A stretch of 64,000 nucleotides of DNA from contig NZ_JACHCL010000001.1 in the NCBI RefSeq assembly GCF_014200725.1, forward strand, positions 1,240,001 to 1,304,000, read 5' to 3'. The position numbers were made by a program, and so were the translations under genes. Under the pieces are notes generated by a model. It was given only the letters and a program-made list of their open reading frames with translations, did no database searches and was not told where the DNA came from. The number at the start of each line of letters is the position of its first letter. Position 1 is the stretch's first letter. Source of the DNA: Janthinobacterium silvisoli (lineage in GTDB: Bacteria; Pseudomonadota; Gammaproteobacteria; Burkholderiales; Burkholderiaceae_D). Positions 8,267 to 18,881 of this stretch are shown here, piece after piece.

Positions 8267-8281
8267 CACCTGTCAAGTCCG

Positions 8282-8584
8282 TCAGACACCGGTGCTGCCG
8301 GTGGTATCGGGCGCACAGGAAGTATCCGAGGCGCTTTGCTGGTTTTGTCCGCCAGCGCCACCCTGGCGGTGCGGCAAGCGGTCAGCGCGGCGTACTTCGC
8401 CGATGGCAAACTGGTCGTCGCCGATATCGAGTCCTTGCTCGCTATCGACCAGCACAAAGTTTTGCCCCGCCGCCGGGTCGCTTTGCTTGTTGCCTGTAGC
8501 ACCCGTCATGGTACCGGACATATTGCCCGGACTGCCAATGTCTGGGCTGCTCTCTGGCTTGGCCCTGTTGTGTGATTTAGCCAT
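8282..8584 (-). CDS. Small hydrophilic hypothetical protein
   Basis: A 100-residue protein starting at the ATG at 8584, chosen because GGAG lies 6 bases upstream. An in-frame ATG at 8644 without a ribosome binding site is less likely. The N-terminus is rich in Ser, Pro, Gly and Thr (NMSGTMTGATGNKQSDP), followed by a more structured centre (QNFVLVDSEQGLDIGDDQFAIGEV). It has no signal peptide or membrane segment. Its composition and proximity to a KGG-type stress protein suggest a hydrophilin-like stress protein, but no family is recognised. Confidence 0.65.
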   Translation of the reverse strand: MAKSHNRAKPESSPDIGSPGNMSGTMTGATGNKQSDPAAGQNFVLVDSEQGLDIGDDQFAIGEVRRADRLPHRQGGAGGQNQQSASDTSCAPDTTGSTGV

Positions 8585-8708
8585 GTCAATCTCCATGGTG
8601 GTTTGCTGCACTATCGCAGCCTTTTCAGCATAGTCCATATGCATCGCGAGAGGTAGGGCGATGCCTGGCCAGACCGCATCGCCGCCGCCCCTAACGCAAG
8701 CTCAGGCT

Positions 8709-9101
8709 TCAGCTGCCGCCGCGTGAACCGGAACCGCTGCCCGAGCCCGAACCTGAGCCAGAACCGCCGCTTTGCTTGCTGGCTCCGCCCGCCGTGTCGC
8801 TGGTGGTGTCGGGACGCGTGGACGCATTGTCGCGCGTGCCCGACGAGGTACCGGCACTTTGCCGGTTGCCATCGTTTTTATGGCTTTGGCTGCCAGCCCG
8901 GCGCGCTTCTTCCGACGTGAATTCATGGGCCGTGCCTTTTTCATGCGCGGCACGTCCACCTTCGCTGGCGATTTCACGCTGCTGGGCAGGGTCCATGGAC
9001 GCAAAGCCCCGTTTGCTGGTATCGCTTTGCTTGCTGCCTCCGCTCTCGCCCGCCTTGCCGCCCGCTTTACTACCTTGTTTATTGTCGCTCGATGTAGCCA
9101 T
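8709..9101 (-). CDS. KGG-repeat stress-induced hydrophilic protein
   Basis: A 130-residue, very hydrophilic protein. It carries two KGG-type (YciG-like) motifs: RGFASMDPAQQREIASEGGRA and a second one around HEFTSEEARRAGSQSHKN. The C-terminus is a low-complexity Gly-Ser tail (alternating GS, about residues 110-130) that is probably disordered. The ATG at 9101 is preceded by AGGAGA at about 5 bases; a longer start at 9152 is unlikely. KGG proteins are induced by stress in many bacteria, but their molecular function is unknown. Confidence 0.85.
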   Translation of the reverse strand: MATSSDNKQGSKAGGKAGESGGSKQSDTSKRGFASMDPAQQREIASEGGRAAHEKGTAHEFTSEEARRAGSQSHKNDGNRQSAGTSSGTRDNASTRPDTTSDTAGGASKQSGGSGSGSGSGSGSGSRGGS

Positions 9102-9253
9102 GATGGTCTCCTGGTAATGAACGCGCTGAAATAAAATAATGTGCCCATGCAAAGTTGACAGCCCCGCATGGCAAGGGAAACCTCATCTTAGTGCCGGCAT
9201 GGTGCATTACAAATAGGACGGTGACATGAGAAAATGTAGGACATCTCCCGCGA

Positions 9254-9910
9254 TCATGGCAAAGGGAAAATGGCCCCGTCCGCTACCACATACACGGCCT
9301 CGTCCAATGCGGGGCGCACCGCGTAGCCGCCCGTGAAGGCGCCAAATGCAGGCAGGATCAATCTCGATGGTCCCTGCAGAAAACACGGCAGGCGCAAGCC
9401 GTCGTGGCCGGAGCGCAAGTGATAGACAGGATGGACGTGGCCAGCAAATACATAAGCCTCGCTGGCCGTGTCCGGATGATGGCAAAACGCAAACGGCCCC
9501 AATCGATATGGTTCGTCGACCAGCGTCACTGCCAGCAGGCTCGACGGGTCACCCGCATGCAGGTCGTGATTGCCGCGCACCAAGGTCAGCAACAATTGCG
9601 GATGGCGGCGGCGCCAGGCAAGCATGGCCGCCACCGTGGCTGGCGCATGGGCCGCCCTGGCATGCAGAAAATCGCCAAGAAATACAATCTGCCGGCAAGC
9701 AACTTGCGCCAACAGCGCATCGAGCGCCTGCAGGTTTTGCGTGGTGGTGCCGCGCGGCACGGGCACGCCCAGCGCGCGAAACGATACGGCCTTGCCGAAG
9801 TGAATATCGGCCACTACCAGCATCTGCTGCGCCGGCCAATATAGCGCCCTGCCCGCCAGCAAGAGCATGCTTTCTCCGGCAAGAATGACGCGACAAGATG
9901 CACCCATCAT
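9254..9910 (-). CDS. pdeM: Ligase-associated DNA damage response metallophosphoesterase PdeM
   Basis: A 218-residue calcineurin-fold phosphoesterase. Metal-binding motifs appear in order: ADIHFGK (about residues 34-40), GDFLHAR, GNHD and AGHVHP. It is the last gene of the exonuclease-ligase-helicase-phosphoesterase set found in many Proteobacteria. Its ATG overlaps the helicase stop codon as ATGA (9907-9910), which implies translational coupling. The family is predicted to act on nucleic acid ends or intermediates during repair, but the exact substrate is not settled. Confidence 0.92.
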   Translation of the reverse strand: MMGASCRVILAGESMLLLAGRALYWPAQQMLVVADIHFGKAVSFRALGVPVPRGTTTQNLQALDALLAQVACRQIVFLGDFLHARAAHAPATVAAMLAWRRRHPQLLLTLVRGNHDLHAGDPSSLLAVTLVDEPYRLGPFAFCHHPDTASEAYVFAGHVHPVYHLRSGHDGLRLPCFLQGPSRLILPAFGAFTGGYAVRPALDEAVYVVADGAIFPLP

Positions 9911-12372
9911 GCAGCCGCCTTTTCCAGCTCGCGCACCAGGCGGGCCACCCTGTCCGACAATTTTTCCGTGGTCAGCTTTTCGCGGAAACGCTCTACCATC
10001 AAGCCAAAGGCAAATGGCGAAGCACGCGGCAAGCTATGCAAGGCCAGACTGCAAGCTTGCATCTGCTGCAAGGTGACACGCAAGCGCGTCAATTCCAGCT
10101 CCTGCTCCAGCACTTCCCGCTGCGCCTGCGTCAGCAGTAGATTGCTTGCATCATGCTTGCGGAACACTTCAAAAAAGAGCGAAGACGACGCCTGCAACTG
10201 GCGCGCGCTTTTCGGCTGGCCCGGATAACCCTGGAACACCAGGCCGGCGATACGGGCAATTTCACGAAAGCGCCGCTGCGACAATTCCGTGGCGTTCAGG
10301 CTGGCCAGCACGTCTTCCAGCAAATGTTCCGTGGCAAACAGGCCCACCTCCACCCCGCGCTCGCCGCGAAACAATGGAGCCAGGTCCAGCTCCTGCGAAC
10401 CCAGCAGCTCAAAACCGTAATCGTTGACGGCAATCGAAAAGGTGGCCGGCTGCGTGCGAGCGATGCGATAGGCCAGCAGGGACGCCAGGCCCAGATGCAC
10501 GGAGCGGCCCGCAAACGGATAGATGAAGACATGCCTGCCTTCGCGGCTGGACAAGGTTTCAATCAATAAAGTGGTACGTGTGGGCAAGGCCGACCAGCGC
10601 TGCTGTATTGCCAGCAAGGGCGCCAGCGCCAACATTTCCGGCCCCTGCGCCTTGCCATCGACGGCCAGCTGCAGCTGGTCCAGCACAGCGTGCGCCAGTT
10701 CGGACGATAGCGGCATCTTGCCGCCCTGCCAGCGCGGCACGGCGCCCCGGCTGCCAGTAGCGCGCCGCACATAGGCGGTCATTTCATGCACGCGCACGAA
10801 TTCCAGGATGCGCCCGCCAAACAGGAAATGGTCGCCCTGGCGCAGCCGCGAAATAAATGATTCCTCAATGCTGCCTATCCTGCCGCCACTCATGAACTTT
10901 ACCTGGATGGACGCTTCCGACACGATGGTGCCTATGCTCATACGGTGGCGCCGCGCCAGGGCCGCATCGGGCACGCGGTAAATGCCTTGCTCGTCAGGCA
11001 GCACGCGCCGGTATTCCGGATACACAGACAAGCTTTGCCCACCGCGCGCCACGAAGTCTAGCGCCCACTGCCACTCCTCTGGTGTCAGCTGGCGGTATGA
11101 CCAGGCCGTACGCACTTCTGCGTACAGCTCGGGCGAGATAAAACCGCCCCCCAGAGCGATCGTCACCAGATGTTGCACCAGCACATCAAGCGGCTTGTCG
11201 GGCACGGGCCGCGCTTCAAGTTGACCGTGGGCCAGCGCCTGGCGCGCACCGGCCGCCTCCAGCAATTCCAGACTATTGGTGGGCACCAGCGTCACGCGTG
11301 AAATGCGCCCCGGCGCGTGGCCGCTGCGCCCGGCCCGCTGCACCAGCCGCGCAATCCCCTTCGCGCTACCGATCTGCAATACCCGTTCGACCGGCAGGAA
11401 ATCGACACCCAGGTCCAGGCTGGAGGTGCACACCACCGCTTTCAGCCGCCCTTCCTTCAACCCCTGCTCGACCCACTCGCGCACTGCCCGGTCCAGCGAA
11501 CCATGGTGCAGGGCGATCAAGCCGGCCCAGTCGGGGCGCGCATCGAGCAAGTGCTGGTACCACAATTCTGCCTGCGAGCGCGTGTTGGTAAATACCAGGG
11601 AAGTAGCGCTGGAATCGATCTCGGCAATGAGCGGCTGCAGCATCTGGATACCCAGGTGGCCGCCCCAGGGAAAGCGCGTGGGGTGCTCGGGAATCAGGCT
11701 ATCGATGACGATGCGCTTCTTCACCTTGCCTTCGACCAGTACGCCATCCGTATCAGTACCCAGCAGCACATCTTGCGCCTGCCGCAAATTGCCCAAGGTG
11801 GCCGACAAGCCCCACACCATCAAACTCCCTTGCCACAAACGCAAACGGGCCAGCGCCAGCTGCACTTGCACGCCGCGCTTGTTGCCCATCAATTCATGCC
11901 ATTCATCGACGATGACGGTTTCAAGCAAGCTGAACCTTTGCTGCGCATCAAGCTGGCTCAGCATCAGCGACAGGCTTTCCGGCGTGGTGACCAGCACTTC
12001 GGGCCAGGCTTTCGATTGCCGCGCCCGCTGCGCAGCGCTGGTGTCGCCCGTGCGCGCCTCGATGCGCCAGTCCGGCACCAGGTCAGCACCCGACGCTTGC
12101 AAGGCGCGTACGGTATCGGCGGCCAGGGCGCGCATGGGCGTGATCCACAATACGCGCAAGCCCTGCTTGCGGCTGCTGCGTTGCTGCCGCCCCGCATATA
12201 ACAGTGCGCCAAACCAGACGGCGTACGTTTTACCAGATCCTGTGCTGGCATGCAGCAAACCCGATTGGCCTTGACGGGCTGCGCGCCAGACCGTGCGCTG
12301 GAAGGGGAATACCGTCCAGCCGCGGTCAATAAACCACTGATCGATACGCTGGAGCAGCGCGTTCGTGCTCAT
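9907..12372 (-). CDS. Ligase-associated DEXH-box helicase (Lhr-like)
   Basis: An 821-residue superfamily 2 helicase. It has Walker A ASTGSGKT near the N-terminus, a DEWH box (VDEWHELMG) in place of DEAH, SATLGN (motif III), and motif VI in VQRAGRSGH. The C-terminal half holds the Lhr core winged-helix and beta-barrel region ([10 protein letters not shown]). I start it at the ATG at 12372, which overlaps the ligase stop as ATGA. A longer frame to 12435 would run into the ligase gene. Bacterial Lhr proteins are ATP-dependent 3'-5' translocases active on RNA:DNA hybrids. Here it should act with the co-encoded nuclease and ligase. Confidence 0.93.
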   Translation of the reverse strand: MSTNALLQRIDQWFIDRGWTVFPFQRTVWRAARQGQSGLLHASTGSGKTYAVWFGALLYAGRQQRSSRKQGLRVLWITPMRALAADTVRALQASGADLVPDWRIEARTGDTSAAQRARQSKAWPEVLVTTPESLSLMLSQLDAQQRFSLLETVIVDEWHELMGNKRGVQVQLALARLRLWQGSLMVWGLSATLGNLRQAQDVLLGTDTDGVLVEGKVKKRIVIDSLIPEHPTRFPWGGHLGIQMLQPLIAEIDSSATSLVFTNTRSQAELWYQHLLDARPDWAGLIALHHGSLDRAVREWVEQGLKEGRLKAVVCTSSLDLGVDFLPVERVLQIGSAKGIARLVQRAGRSGHAPGRISRVTLVPTNSLELLEAAGARQALAHGQLEARPVPDKPLDVLVQHLVTIALGGGFISPELYAEVRTAWSYRQLTPEEWQWALDFVARGGQSLSVYPEYRRVLPDEQGIYRVPDAALARRHRMSIGTIVSEASIQVKFMSGGRIGSIEESFISRLRQGDHFLFGGRILEFVRVHEMTAYVRRATGSRGAVPRWQGGKMPLSSELAHAVLDQLQLAVDGKAQGPEMLALAPLLAIQQRWSALPTRTTLLIETLSSREGRHVFIYPFAGRSVHLGLASLLAYRIARTQPATFSIAVNDYGFELLGSQELDLAPLFRGERGVEVGLFATEHLLEDVLASLNATELSQRRFREIARIAGLVFQGYPGQPKSARQLQASSSLFFEVFRKHDASNLLLTQAQREVLEQELELTRLRVTLQQMQACSLALHSLPRASPFAFGLMVERFREKLTTEKLSDRVARLVRELEKAAA

Positions 12373-13997
12373 GCCAGCATGCCTTTCAGGGTGGCCAGGG
12401 TATCGGCGTCCGCGATGGTCTTGTCTTCGCGCCAACGCAGGATGCGGGGAAAACGCACGGCAATGCCCGCCTTGTGGCGGCTGGAAGCAGCAATACCCTC
12501 GAAGCCGATCTCGAATACCATGCTGGGCCGCACGCTGCGCACGGGGCCGAACTTTTCTATCGTGGTCTTGCGGATCACCGCATCGACCTGGGCGATCTCG
12601 GCATCGGTCAAACCCGAATACGCCTTGGCAAACGGCACCAGTTTACGCCCGCCCTCCACTTCCGGGTCGTCATCCCACACGCCAAACGTGTAATCGGTGT
12701 ACAGCGAAGCGCGCCGGCCATGGCCTGCCTGCGCATAGATCAGCACGGCGTCGATGGTATGCGGGTCTATCTTCCATTTCCACCAGGTACCACCATCCTT
12801 GGTGCGGCCCACGCCATATGCGCTAGAGAGCTGCTTGAGCATCAAACCCTCCACGCCACGGACACGCGATTCTGTGCGGATGGCCGCCAGCGCTTGCCAG
12901 CTGTTCGCTTCGATACGCGGCGACAAACGCAGGGTGGGCGCAGCCACTGTGGCGATCAATTGTTCCAGCAAAGTGCGCCGTTCATGCTGCGGCAGGTGGC
13001 GGATATCGATACCATCGTATTCCAGCAGATCGTAGGCGACCAGCACCACCGGCAAGTCGGCCATCAACCTGGCAGAGACGGTCTTGCGGCCCATGCGTTT
13101 TTGCAGGTCGGCAAAGGGTGCAGGGACTTTCCCCGCCTGCCAGACGAGGATTTCGCCATCGATAACCGTGCCTTCCGGCAAGGGCAAGCGCGCCAGTTCA
13201 GGAAAGCGCTCCGTCATCAAGTCTTCGCCGCGCGACCATAGCCAGCTTTGCCCATCGCGACGCAGCAGCTGCGCCCGCATGCCGTCATATTTCCACTCGA
13301 CCAACCAGTCGGCCGGTTCGCCCAAGGTGGCGGGATCGGCCTGTAGCGGATGGGCAAGGAAAAACGGATACGGCTGGCCGCCGCGCAAGGCATGCTCGCC
13401 CGCATGCGGTTCGCCGATCAATTGCAAAAAACCGGCCGCCGTGGGGCTGACCCTGCCATCGGTCCAGCCCATCAAGCGCTGGGCGATCAGCTTGCTGTCG
13501 ACCGCGGCGATGGCGGCCAGCGCCCGCGTCACCAGCAATTTGGATACGCCCACGCGAAAGCCGCCGCCGATCAACTTGGTCAGCAAAAAACGTTCACGCG
13601 TTTCCAATTCATTCCAGTAAGCATGCAGCGCCGTGCGGATGGTCTCTGGCGCAGCACCACGCAAGGGGGCGATGCGCTGCTCTACCCACTCGGCCAGGCC
13701 CACATCGCTGCGCCCGGTAGGTGCAGGCAAGATCAGGGCGATAGTTTCCGCCAGGTCGCCCACCGCGTGATAGCACTCATCGAATAGCCAGTCGTCGAGG
13801 CCGGCAAACTCGGTCGCGTACTGGCGCAGCAGCTTGGTGGGCACGGCCTGGCGCGGCTTGCCGCCGGCCAGGAAATACACGGCCCAGGCTGCATTTTCGG
13901 GTGAGACTTGCCGAAAATACGCTTGCAAGGCAGCCAGCTTGCGGCTGGTGGACGTGGTTTCGTCGAGCTCGGCGTACAGACGGGCAAAGTCACGCAT
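12369..13997 (-). CDS. ATP-dependent DNA ligase (ligase-associated repair operon)
   Basis: A 542-residue ligase. The DNA-binding domain occupies the first 200 residues. The adenylation domain has the active-site Lys236 in [10 protein letters not shown], followed by [19 protein letters not shown] and TWWKWK. An OB-fold closes the C-terminus, with [14 protein letters not shown]. The ATG at 13997 overlaps the end of the exonuclease gene by 8 bases; an upstream ATG at 14057 lies deep in that gene and is less likely. It seals nicks using ATP, acting as a second ligase beside the housekeeping NAD-dependent LigA. Confidence 0.94.
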   Translation of the reverse strand: MRDFARLYAELDETTSTSRKLAALQAYFRQVSPENAAWAVYFLAGGKPRQAVPTKLLRQYATEFAGLDDWLFDECYHAVGDLAETIALILPAPTGRSDVGLAEWVEQRIAPLRGAAPETIRTALHAYWNELETRERFLLTKLIGGGFRVGVSKLLVTRALAAIAAVDSKLIAQRLMGWTDGRVSPTAAGFLQLIGEPHAGEHALRGGQPYPFFLAHPLQADPATLGEPADWLVEWKYDGMRAQLLRRDGQSWLWSRGEDLMTERFPELARLPLPEGTVIDGEILVWQAGKVPAPFADLQKRMGRKTVSARLMADLPVVLVAYDLLEYDGIDIRHLPQHERRTLLEQLIATVAAPTLRLSPRIEANSWQALAAIRTESRVRGVEGLMLKQLSSAYGVGRTKDGGTWWKWKIDPHTIDAVLIYAQAGHGRRASLYTDYTFGVWDDDPEVEGGRKLVPFAKAYSGLTDAEIAQVDAVIRKTTIEKFGPVRSVRPSMVFEIGFEGIAASSRHKAGIAVRFPRILRWREDKTIADADTLATLKGMLA

Positions 13998-15024
13998 CGT
14001 TGCCCCCTTGCTCCGCGGCCTCTGCGTCTGCGGCGGGCTCGGTTTCTTCGTCGCCATATTCCGTCTCGAAACCGCCAGCCTGTAAGCCTTGTTGGCGCAG
14101 CCAGCGCACCATCACGGCGGTGGAACCATGCGTGACGATCACGCGCTGCGCGCCGGTGGCAGTAATCGCCTGCATCAAGGCGGGCCAGTCGGCGTGGTCG
14201 GACAACACAAAACCGCGGTCCACGCCACGCCGCCGGCGCGCGCCGCGCAGCAGCATCCAGCCGCTGGCAAATGCATCGCTGTAGTCGCCGAAACGCCGCA
14301 TCCACGGCGAACCGGCCGCCGATGGCGGTGCGATGACGATGGCGTTCCGCAAAGCGGCTTTATCTACTTCACTCACCATCACGGTAGGCGGCAGGGCCAC
14401 GCCGCAATCGCGGTACACCGTGTTCAAGGCTTGCACCGCGCCGTGGCAGACGATGGGACCGATACTGCTATCGAGGCCGCTCAAGATGCGCTGTGCCTTG
14501 CCGAAGGCGTAGCACAGCATCACGCTGCAGCGCCCGGCTTGCGCATTCGTCCGCCACCAGGCGTTGATATCGTCGACAATTTCCTGCTGCGCCTGCCAGC
14601 GGTAGATGGGCAAGCCAAACGTAGATTCGGTAATGAAGGTATCGCAACGCACGGCTTCAAACGGTGCGCAGGTAGGATCGGCTTCCAGCTTGTAGTCGCC
14701 CGACGCCACCCATACCTGCCCCTGGTATTCGATACGCACTTGCGCCGAGCCCAGCACATGGCCGGCCGGATGCAGGGAAATCGTCACGCCGTGGTGAGTA
14801 AGCCGCTCGCCATAGACCAGTCCCTGGATATTCACGGGCCCCAGGCGCGCCTGCAGCACAGGCAGACCAGCGGCCGCGCTCAGGTAATGGCGGTGGCCCA
14901 CGCGGGCGTGGTCGGCATGCGCGTGCGTGATGACGGCGCGCTCGACGGGACGCCAGGGATCGATATAAAACTGCCCGGGCGGACAATACAAGCCTTCCTT
15001 GCGCACCACTACCAGGTCGTCCAT
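13990..15024 (-). CDS. Ligase-associated DNA exonuclease (SNM1/MBL-type)
   Basis: A 344-residue metallo-beta-lactamase/beta-CASP nuclease. The metal site HAHADH lies near residue 35, with HPAGHVLGSAQ, SGDYK and SDHADW as further motifs. The start is the ATG at 15024: the GGGAGG ribosome site lies inside the first codons of the longer alternative at 15042. It is the promoter-proximal gene of the four-gene repair operon, and all its downstream junctions overlap. Related enzymes (SNM1, Artemis) trim DNA ends and process crosslinks; this family is named for its link to the ATP-dependent ligase. Confidence 0.92.
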   Translation of the reverse strand: MDDLVVVRKEGLYCPPGQFYIDPWRPVERAVITHAHADHARVGHRHYLSAAAGLPVLQARLGPVNIQGLVYGERLTHHGVTISLHPAGHVLGSAQVRIEYQGQVWVASGDYKLEADPTCAPFEAVRCDTFITESTFGLPIYRWQAQQEIVDDINAWWRTNAQAGRCSVMLCYAFGKAQRILSGLDSSIGPIVCHGAVQALNTVYRDCGVALPPTVMVSEVDKAALRNAIVIAPPSAAGSPWMRRFGDYSDAFASGWMLLRGARRRRGVDRGFVLSDHADWPALMQAITATGAQRVIVTHGSTAVMVRWLRQQGLQAGGFETEYGDEETEPAADAEAAEQGGNDA

Positions 15025-15112
15025 CTGCCGCCCCTCCCGCACATGACTGTGATGGGACGAGTGTAGAGGGAGGCTGGCGGCTTCTCTGTCCGCCAGCGCA
15101 CAGATCAGCGTA

Positions 15113-15508
15113 CTAGCGCACGAGGATGGCCCACAGCAGCATCAATAGACCAGCCACCGAAACCAGCCAGACCAGGGTGCGCACCACCGGGATGCCGAAC
15201 GCATACAGCGGCACGTAGATGACGCGCGCCGCCAGGTAGAGCGCGGCGCCATACAGGGTCAGCGTGCTTTCCTGCGCCGTGACGTGGATGATCAGGACCG
15301 CGGCGGCAAACAGGGGCAGGGTTTCAAACAGGTTGGCCTGGGCCCGTTGCAGCCGTCCCGTGATCTTGCCCACCGGTGGCCCGGCGCCATCGCGCGCGCT
15401 CACGTTGTAGGCCGTGCCCGTTTCCCGCGTACGGAATAAAGACGGCAGCATGATTTGCACCAGCGCCAGTACCAGGGTCCAGCCGAGTATCGTCAGTTCG
15501 GGTGTCAT
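15113..15508 (-). CDS. MAPEG family membrane protein
   Basis: A 131-residue integral membrane protein with four hydrophobic segments. The MAPEG signature is present: the N-terminal RDGAGPPVGKITGRLQRAQANLFETLPLF segment and the ARVIYVPLYAFGIPVVRTLVW segment. Bacterial MAPEG proteins are related to microsomal glutathione transferases and are mostly uncharacterised. It lies downstream of the hybrid kinase on the same strand after a 64-base gap; co-transcription is possible but not evident. Confidence 0.88.
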   Translation of the reverse strand: MTPELTILGWTLVLALVQIMLPSLFRTRETGTAYNVSARDGAGPPVGKITGRLQRAQANLFETLPLFAAAVLIIHVTAQESTLTLYGAALYLAARVIYVPLYAFGIPVVRTLVWLVSVAGLLMLLWAILVR

Positions 15509-15572
15509 GTTTGCCTCTCAATGATATTTCAAATGAAAAATCTGACAGACAGCCATGAAATAAGCACGCCCG

Positions 15573-18500
15573 TCAGGATTGGTCGAGTGCGGCCTGTAAT
15601 TCAGCCAGGTCATACGGTTTGCGCAATACGCTGGCAGAAAAGCCCAGTTCATCCATCGATTCCTTGCCATAACCGGTGGAAAAAATGATGCGCGTGTTGG
15701 GCTTGTCGCGCAGCACCATGCGTGCCAGCGCAATACCCGACATACCGGGCAGGCTGACATCGGTAAACAGGATATCGAAATCTTGCTCATTGAGCAATTG
15801 CCATGCGGACTCGCCATCGGAAACGCCGCTCACCGTGTGGCCCAGCATGCCCACCAGTTCGCACACCATCAGCTGCGAATCGAGATTGTCTTCCACCACC
15901 AGGATTTTCAGGGATTTAGGCATTTCGCCCGGGGTTGCCAGCGCATGGCCCGTCAAGTCCAGCCCCGGCGTGCCTGCCAGCGCAAATTGACGCGCGCGCA
16001 AATGCTGCTGGCGGTTGGCCAGTACATGGCGCAGCTTGCGGGCCAGCTCTTCACGCCGGTACGGTTTGCTGAGCAGCTCCACCCCCGTGTCGAGCCGCCC
16101 TTCATGCACGATGACATCCTGCGCGTAACCGGAAGTAAACAAGACGGCGATATCGGGCTGCAACTCGCGCGCCAGGCGCGCCATCTCCGTACTGCGCACA
16201 GGCCCCGGCATGATCACATCGGTGAACAGCAAGTCGATCGGTACGCCACTTTGCAGCACGGCCAGCGCGCTCTCGCCATCCTCGGCCTTAAGTACGGTAT
16301 AACCGAGCGCACTGAGCATGTCGACCACAGTAGCGCGCACGCCCACGTCGTCTTCCACCACCAGCACCGTTTCCGTGCCCCCCGTCACCACGCCGCTCCA
16401 TTCCTGCTCTTCTTCGGCTTCTGCCATCAGCGAGCGGGGCAAATAAATTTTCACGCCCGTACCCAGCCCCGGCTCACTGTAGATGCGGATATGGCCACGG
16501 CTCTGCGTCACAAAACCATAGGCCATCGACAGGCCCAGCCCCGTGCCCGCTCCTTCCGGCTTGGTCGTAAAGAATGGTTCAAACGCGCGCTGCAACACGG
16601 GGCCGCTCATGCCGCGCCCCGTATCGGTGACGGACAGCATCACATATTGTCCTGCCGGCACATCGACCAGCTTGTGTACATAACGCTCATCGAGCACTAC
16701 ATTGCCCAGCTCGATGGTCAGCTTGCCCGTGCCATCCATGGCGTCGCGTGCATTGATGGCCAGGTTGAGGATCACGTTTTCAATCTGGCTGCGGTCGACC
16801 AGGGTATTCCACAAGCCGCCACCACCCACCAGCACGATCTCTATTGCCTCACCCAGGGCGCGCCGCAGCAGCGCATCCATATTGCGCACCACGCGCGACA
16901 AGTCCAGCACCACGGGCTTGAGCGGTTGACGGCGGGCAAAGGCCAGCAAGTGCGACGACAGCTTCGCGCCCCGCTCGACGGCAGCAATCGCTGTGTCCAG
17001 ACGCTGGCGCATCACGCCATCCTGGGGCGACAGGTGTTGCAGCAAATGCAGATTGCCCGAAATAATCTGCAGCACATTATTGAAGTCATGCGCGATACCG
17101 CCCGTCAACTGGCCCACGGCTTCCATCTTTTGCGCCTGGCGCAAGGCTTCTTCCGCCTTGGTCCGCTCTTGCACCTCCTGTTCGACCCGATGTTCCAGCG
17201 TTTCGTTCAATTCGTGCAGCGCTTTTTCGATGCGCCGCCGCTCCGTGATATCGGTCTTGACAGAGATCAAGGCGCGTGGCTGGCCCTCTTCATCGACCAG
17301 ACGGCTGACATTGCTCGACACCCAGACATGCGAGCCATCGGGTTTTAAATAGCGTTTTTCCAGGGTGAACGATTCCCCCGTTTCCACCAGGCGCTGGAAC
17401 AACAGATTATTACCTGCAAGATCGTCAGGATGCAGGATGTCGCGCATATTCAGGCTCAGCAGCTCTTCGCACGAGCGGCCCAGCATACGGCACAGGGCGC
17501 CGTTGACCTTCTGGAAGCGGCCATCGAGGCCCAGTTCCGACAAGCCCACCGAAGCCTGGCCGAATATCGCCGCCATGCGGTCCTGGCTGGCAGTCAGTTC
17601 TTCCTCGATCTGGCGCCGCTCGGTGACATCAAACGAGACGCCCACGTAGCGGTGCTGGCCAGGCTCCTTGCCGTCAAGCACTTCACCCTGGCGCGCAATC
17701 CAGCGCACGGCCCCATCGCTGCGGCGGTGGATGCGGTACTCCACGTAATCGAGCGGATTGGATGCCAGCTCAATGCGGCTGGGACCGATCTTTTCATGGT
17801 CACGCGCATCGACCATGCCGACCAGGAATTGCTGCGTGATCTCCTGTCCATCGGCGATGCCCCACAGATGGCGGAAGGTAGCGGATACTTCCATACGGCC
17901 CGTTTCAGGGAACCATTCAAAGGTGCCGATGCCGCCTGCCTGTTGCGCCAGGCGCAGCCGCTCATCGCCCTCCACGCGCTCGGTGACGTCGATGCCTTCG
18001 ACCAGGATGCCGCCCACTACGCCCGATTCATCCTTGATGGGCTGGTAGACAAAGTCGATATGGCGCTGCACCGTACAACCCTGTTCCAGTTGCAAATCCA
18101 CCTTGACCTGGCGCCCCTGGTAGGGTACGCCGCTGCGGTAAACCTGATCGAGCAAGTCGATAAAACCCTGCTGCTTGACTTCAGGCAAGGCCTGTTCGAC
18201 GGATTTGCCGATCAGCTCGCGCCGTCCCACCAGGCGCAGATAATGCTCGTTGGCCAGTTCAAACACATGTTGCGGCCCGCGCAGCACGGCCATGAAGCTG
18301 GGCGCCTGCTCGAACAAGGCGCGCAGCAAGGCGCGCTCTTCGCCCAGCTGACGGTTGGCCAGCTTCAATTGCCGCCCCTCTTCCAGCCGCGCCGTCAATT
18401 CCAGCGCCGTGCACAGCACGCCATCGACCTGGCCAGCGTCGCCATGCACAGGTGTATAAAACAAGTCGAAACAGACATCGGTGGGCACGCCGTTGCGCAA

Positions 18501-18881
18501 CAGCGGCAGCAGGCATTCGTGGTGCACCTGCGTCTCGCCGCGCAAGCCCGCTTCCAGAATGCGCGCATTCCAGTCCCAGATCTCGGGCCAGACAGCGGGC
18601 ACCGTGCCACCCAGCGCAGCCGGATGGCGCGCGCCGGCGATCTTGACGTACTCGTCGTTATAAATCATCACATGCTCAGGGCCCCACATCAGTACCATCG
18701 CCATCGGCGAGTTGAGCACGATATCGACGCTGGTGCGCAAATTGAGGGGCCAGCCAGCCAGCGGTCCCAGGCTGGTGCGCGACCAGTCGAACTGGCGCAG
18801 CAACTCACCGGTGGCACCGCCCCCGCGCGGCAGATAATCAGCCGCGCCAGACTGCCCCAGCTTGCTCATATTGTGGCTCAT
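15573..18881 (-). CDS. PAS-domain hybrid sensor histidine kinase with two receiver domains
   Basis: A 1102-residue cytoplasmic sensor kinase. Several PAS/PAC domains fill about residues 30-540 (for example EYRIHRRSDGAVRWIARQG). The dimerisation domain has the phospho-acceptor His598 in GGIAHDFNN, and the ATPase domain carries TGLGLSMAYGF near residue 777. Two receiver domains follow, with Asp888 (FTDVIMP) and Asp1041 (FTDVSLP). No transmembrane helix is apparent. The ATG at 18881 overlaps the stop of the response-regulator kinase as ATGA, so the two are translationally coupled. A multistep phosphorelay is likely; the signal is unknown. Confidence 0.93.
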   Translation of the reverse strand: MSHNMSKLGQSGAADYLPRGGGATGELLRQFDWSRTSLGPLAGWPLNLRTSVDIVLNSPMAMVLMWGPEHVMIYNDEYVKIAGARHPAALGGTVPAVWPEIWDWNARILEAGLRGETQVHHECLLPLLRNGVPTDVCFDLFYTPVHGDAGQVDGVLCTALELTARLEEGRQLKLANRQLGEERALLRALFEQAPSFMAVLRGPQHVFELANEHYLRLVGRRELIGKSVEQALPEVKQQGFIDLLDQVYRSGVPYQGRQVKVDLQLEQGCTVQRHIDFVYQPIKDESGVVGGILVEGIDVTERVEGDERLRLAQQAGGIGTFEWFPETGRMEVSATFRHLWGIADGQEITQQFLVGMVDARDHEKIGPSRIELASNPLDYVEYRIHRRSDGAVRWIARQGEVLDGKEPGQHRYVGVSFDVTERRQIEEELTASQDRMAAIFGQASVGLSELGLDGRFQKVNGALCRMLGRSCEELLSLNMRDILHPDDLAGNNLLFQRLVETGESFTLEKRYLKPDGSHVWVSSNVSRLVDEEGQPRALISVKTDITERRRIEKALHELNETLEHRVEQEVQERTKAEEALRQAQKMEAVGQLTGGIAHDFNNVLQIISGNLHLLQHLSPQDGVMRQRLDTAIAAVERGAKLSSHLLAFARRQPLKPVVLDLSRVVRNMDALLRRALGEAIEIVLVGGGGLWNTLVDRSQIENVILNLAINARDAMDGTGKLTIELGNVVLDERYVHKLVDVPAGQYVMLSVTDTGRGMSGPVLQRAFEPFFTTKPEGAGTGLGLSMAYGFVTQSRGHIRIYSEPGLGTGVKIYLPRSLMAEAEEEQEWSGVVTGGTETVLVVEDDVGVRATVVDMLSALGYTVLKAEDGESALAVLQSGVPIDLLFTDVIMPGPVRSTEMARLARELQPDIAVLFTSGYAQDVIVHEGRLDTGVELLSKPYRREELARKLRHVLANRQQHLRARQFALAGTPGLDLTGHALATPGEMPKSLKILVVEDNLDSQLMVCELVGMLGHTVSGVSDGESAWQLLNEQDFDILFTDVSLPGMSGIALARMVLRDKPNTRIIFSTGYGKESMDELGFSASVLRKPYDLAELQAALDQS

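Noticed and set aside
8709..8770. Short repetitive bases suggesting a tandem repeat or array
   Set aside because: They encode the Gly-Ser tail of the KGG protein; there are no spacers, so this is not a CRISPR array.
15783..17348. Long plus-strand frames opposite the hybrid kinase (also 17430-18935)
   Set aside because: Antisense shadows with biased composition; the minus-strand domains are unambiguous.
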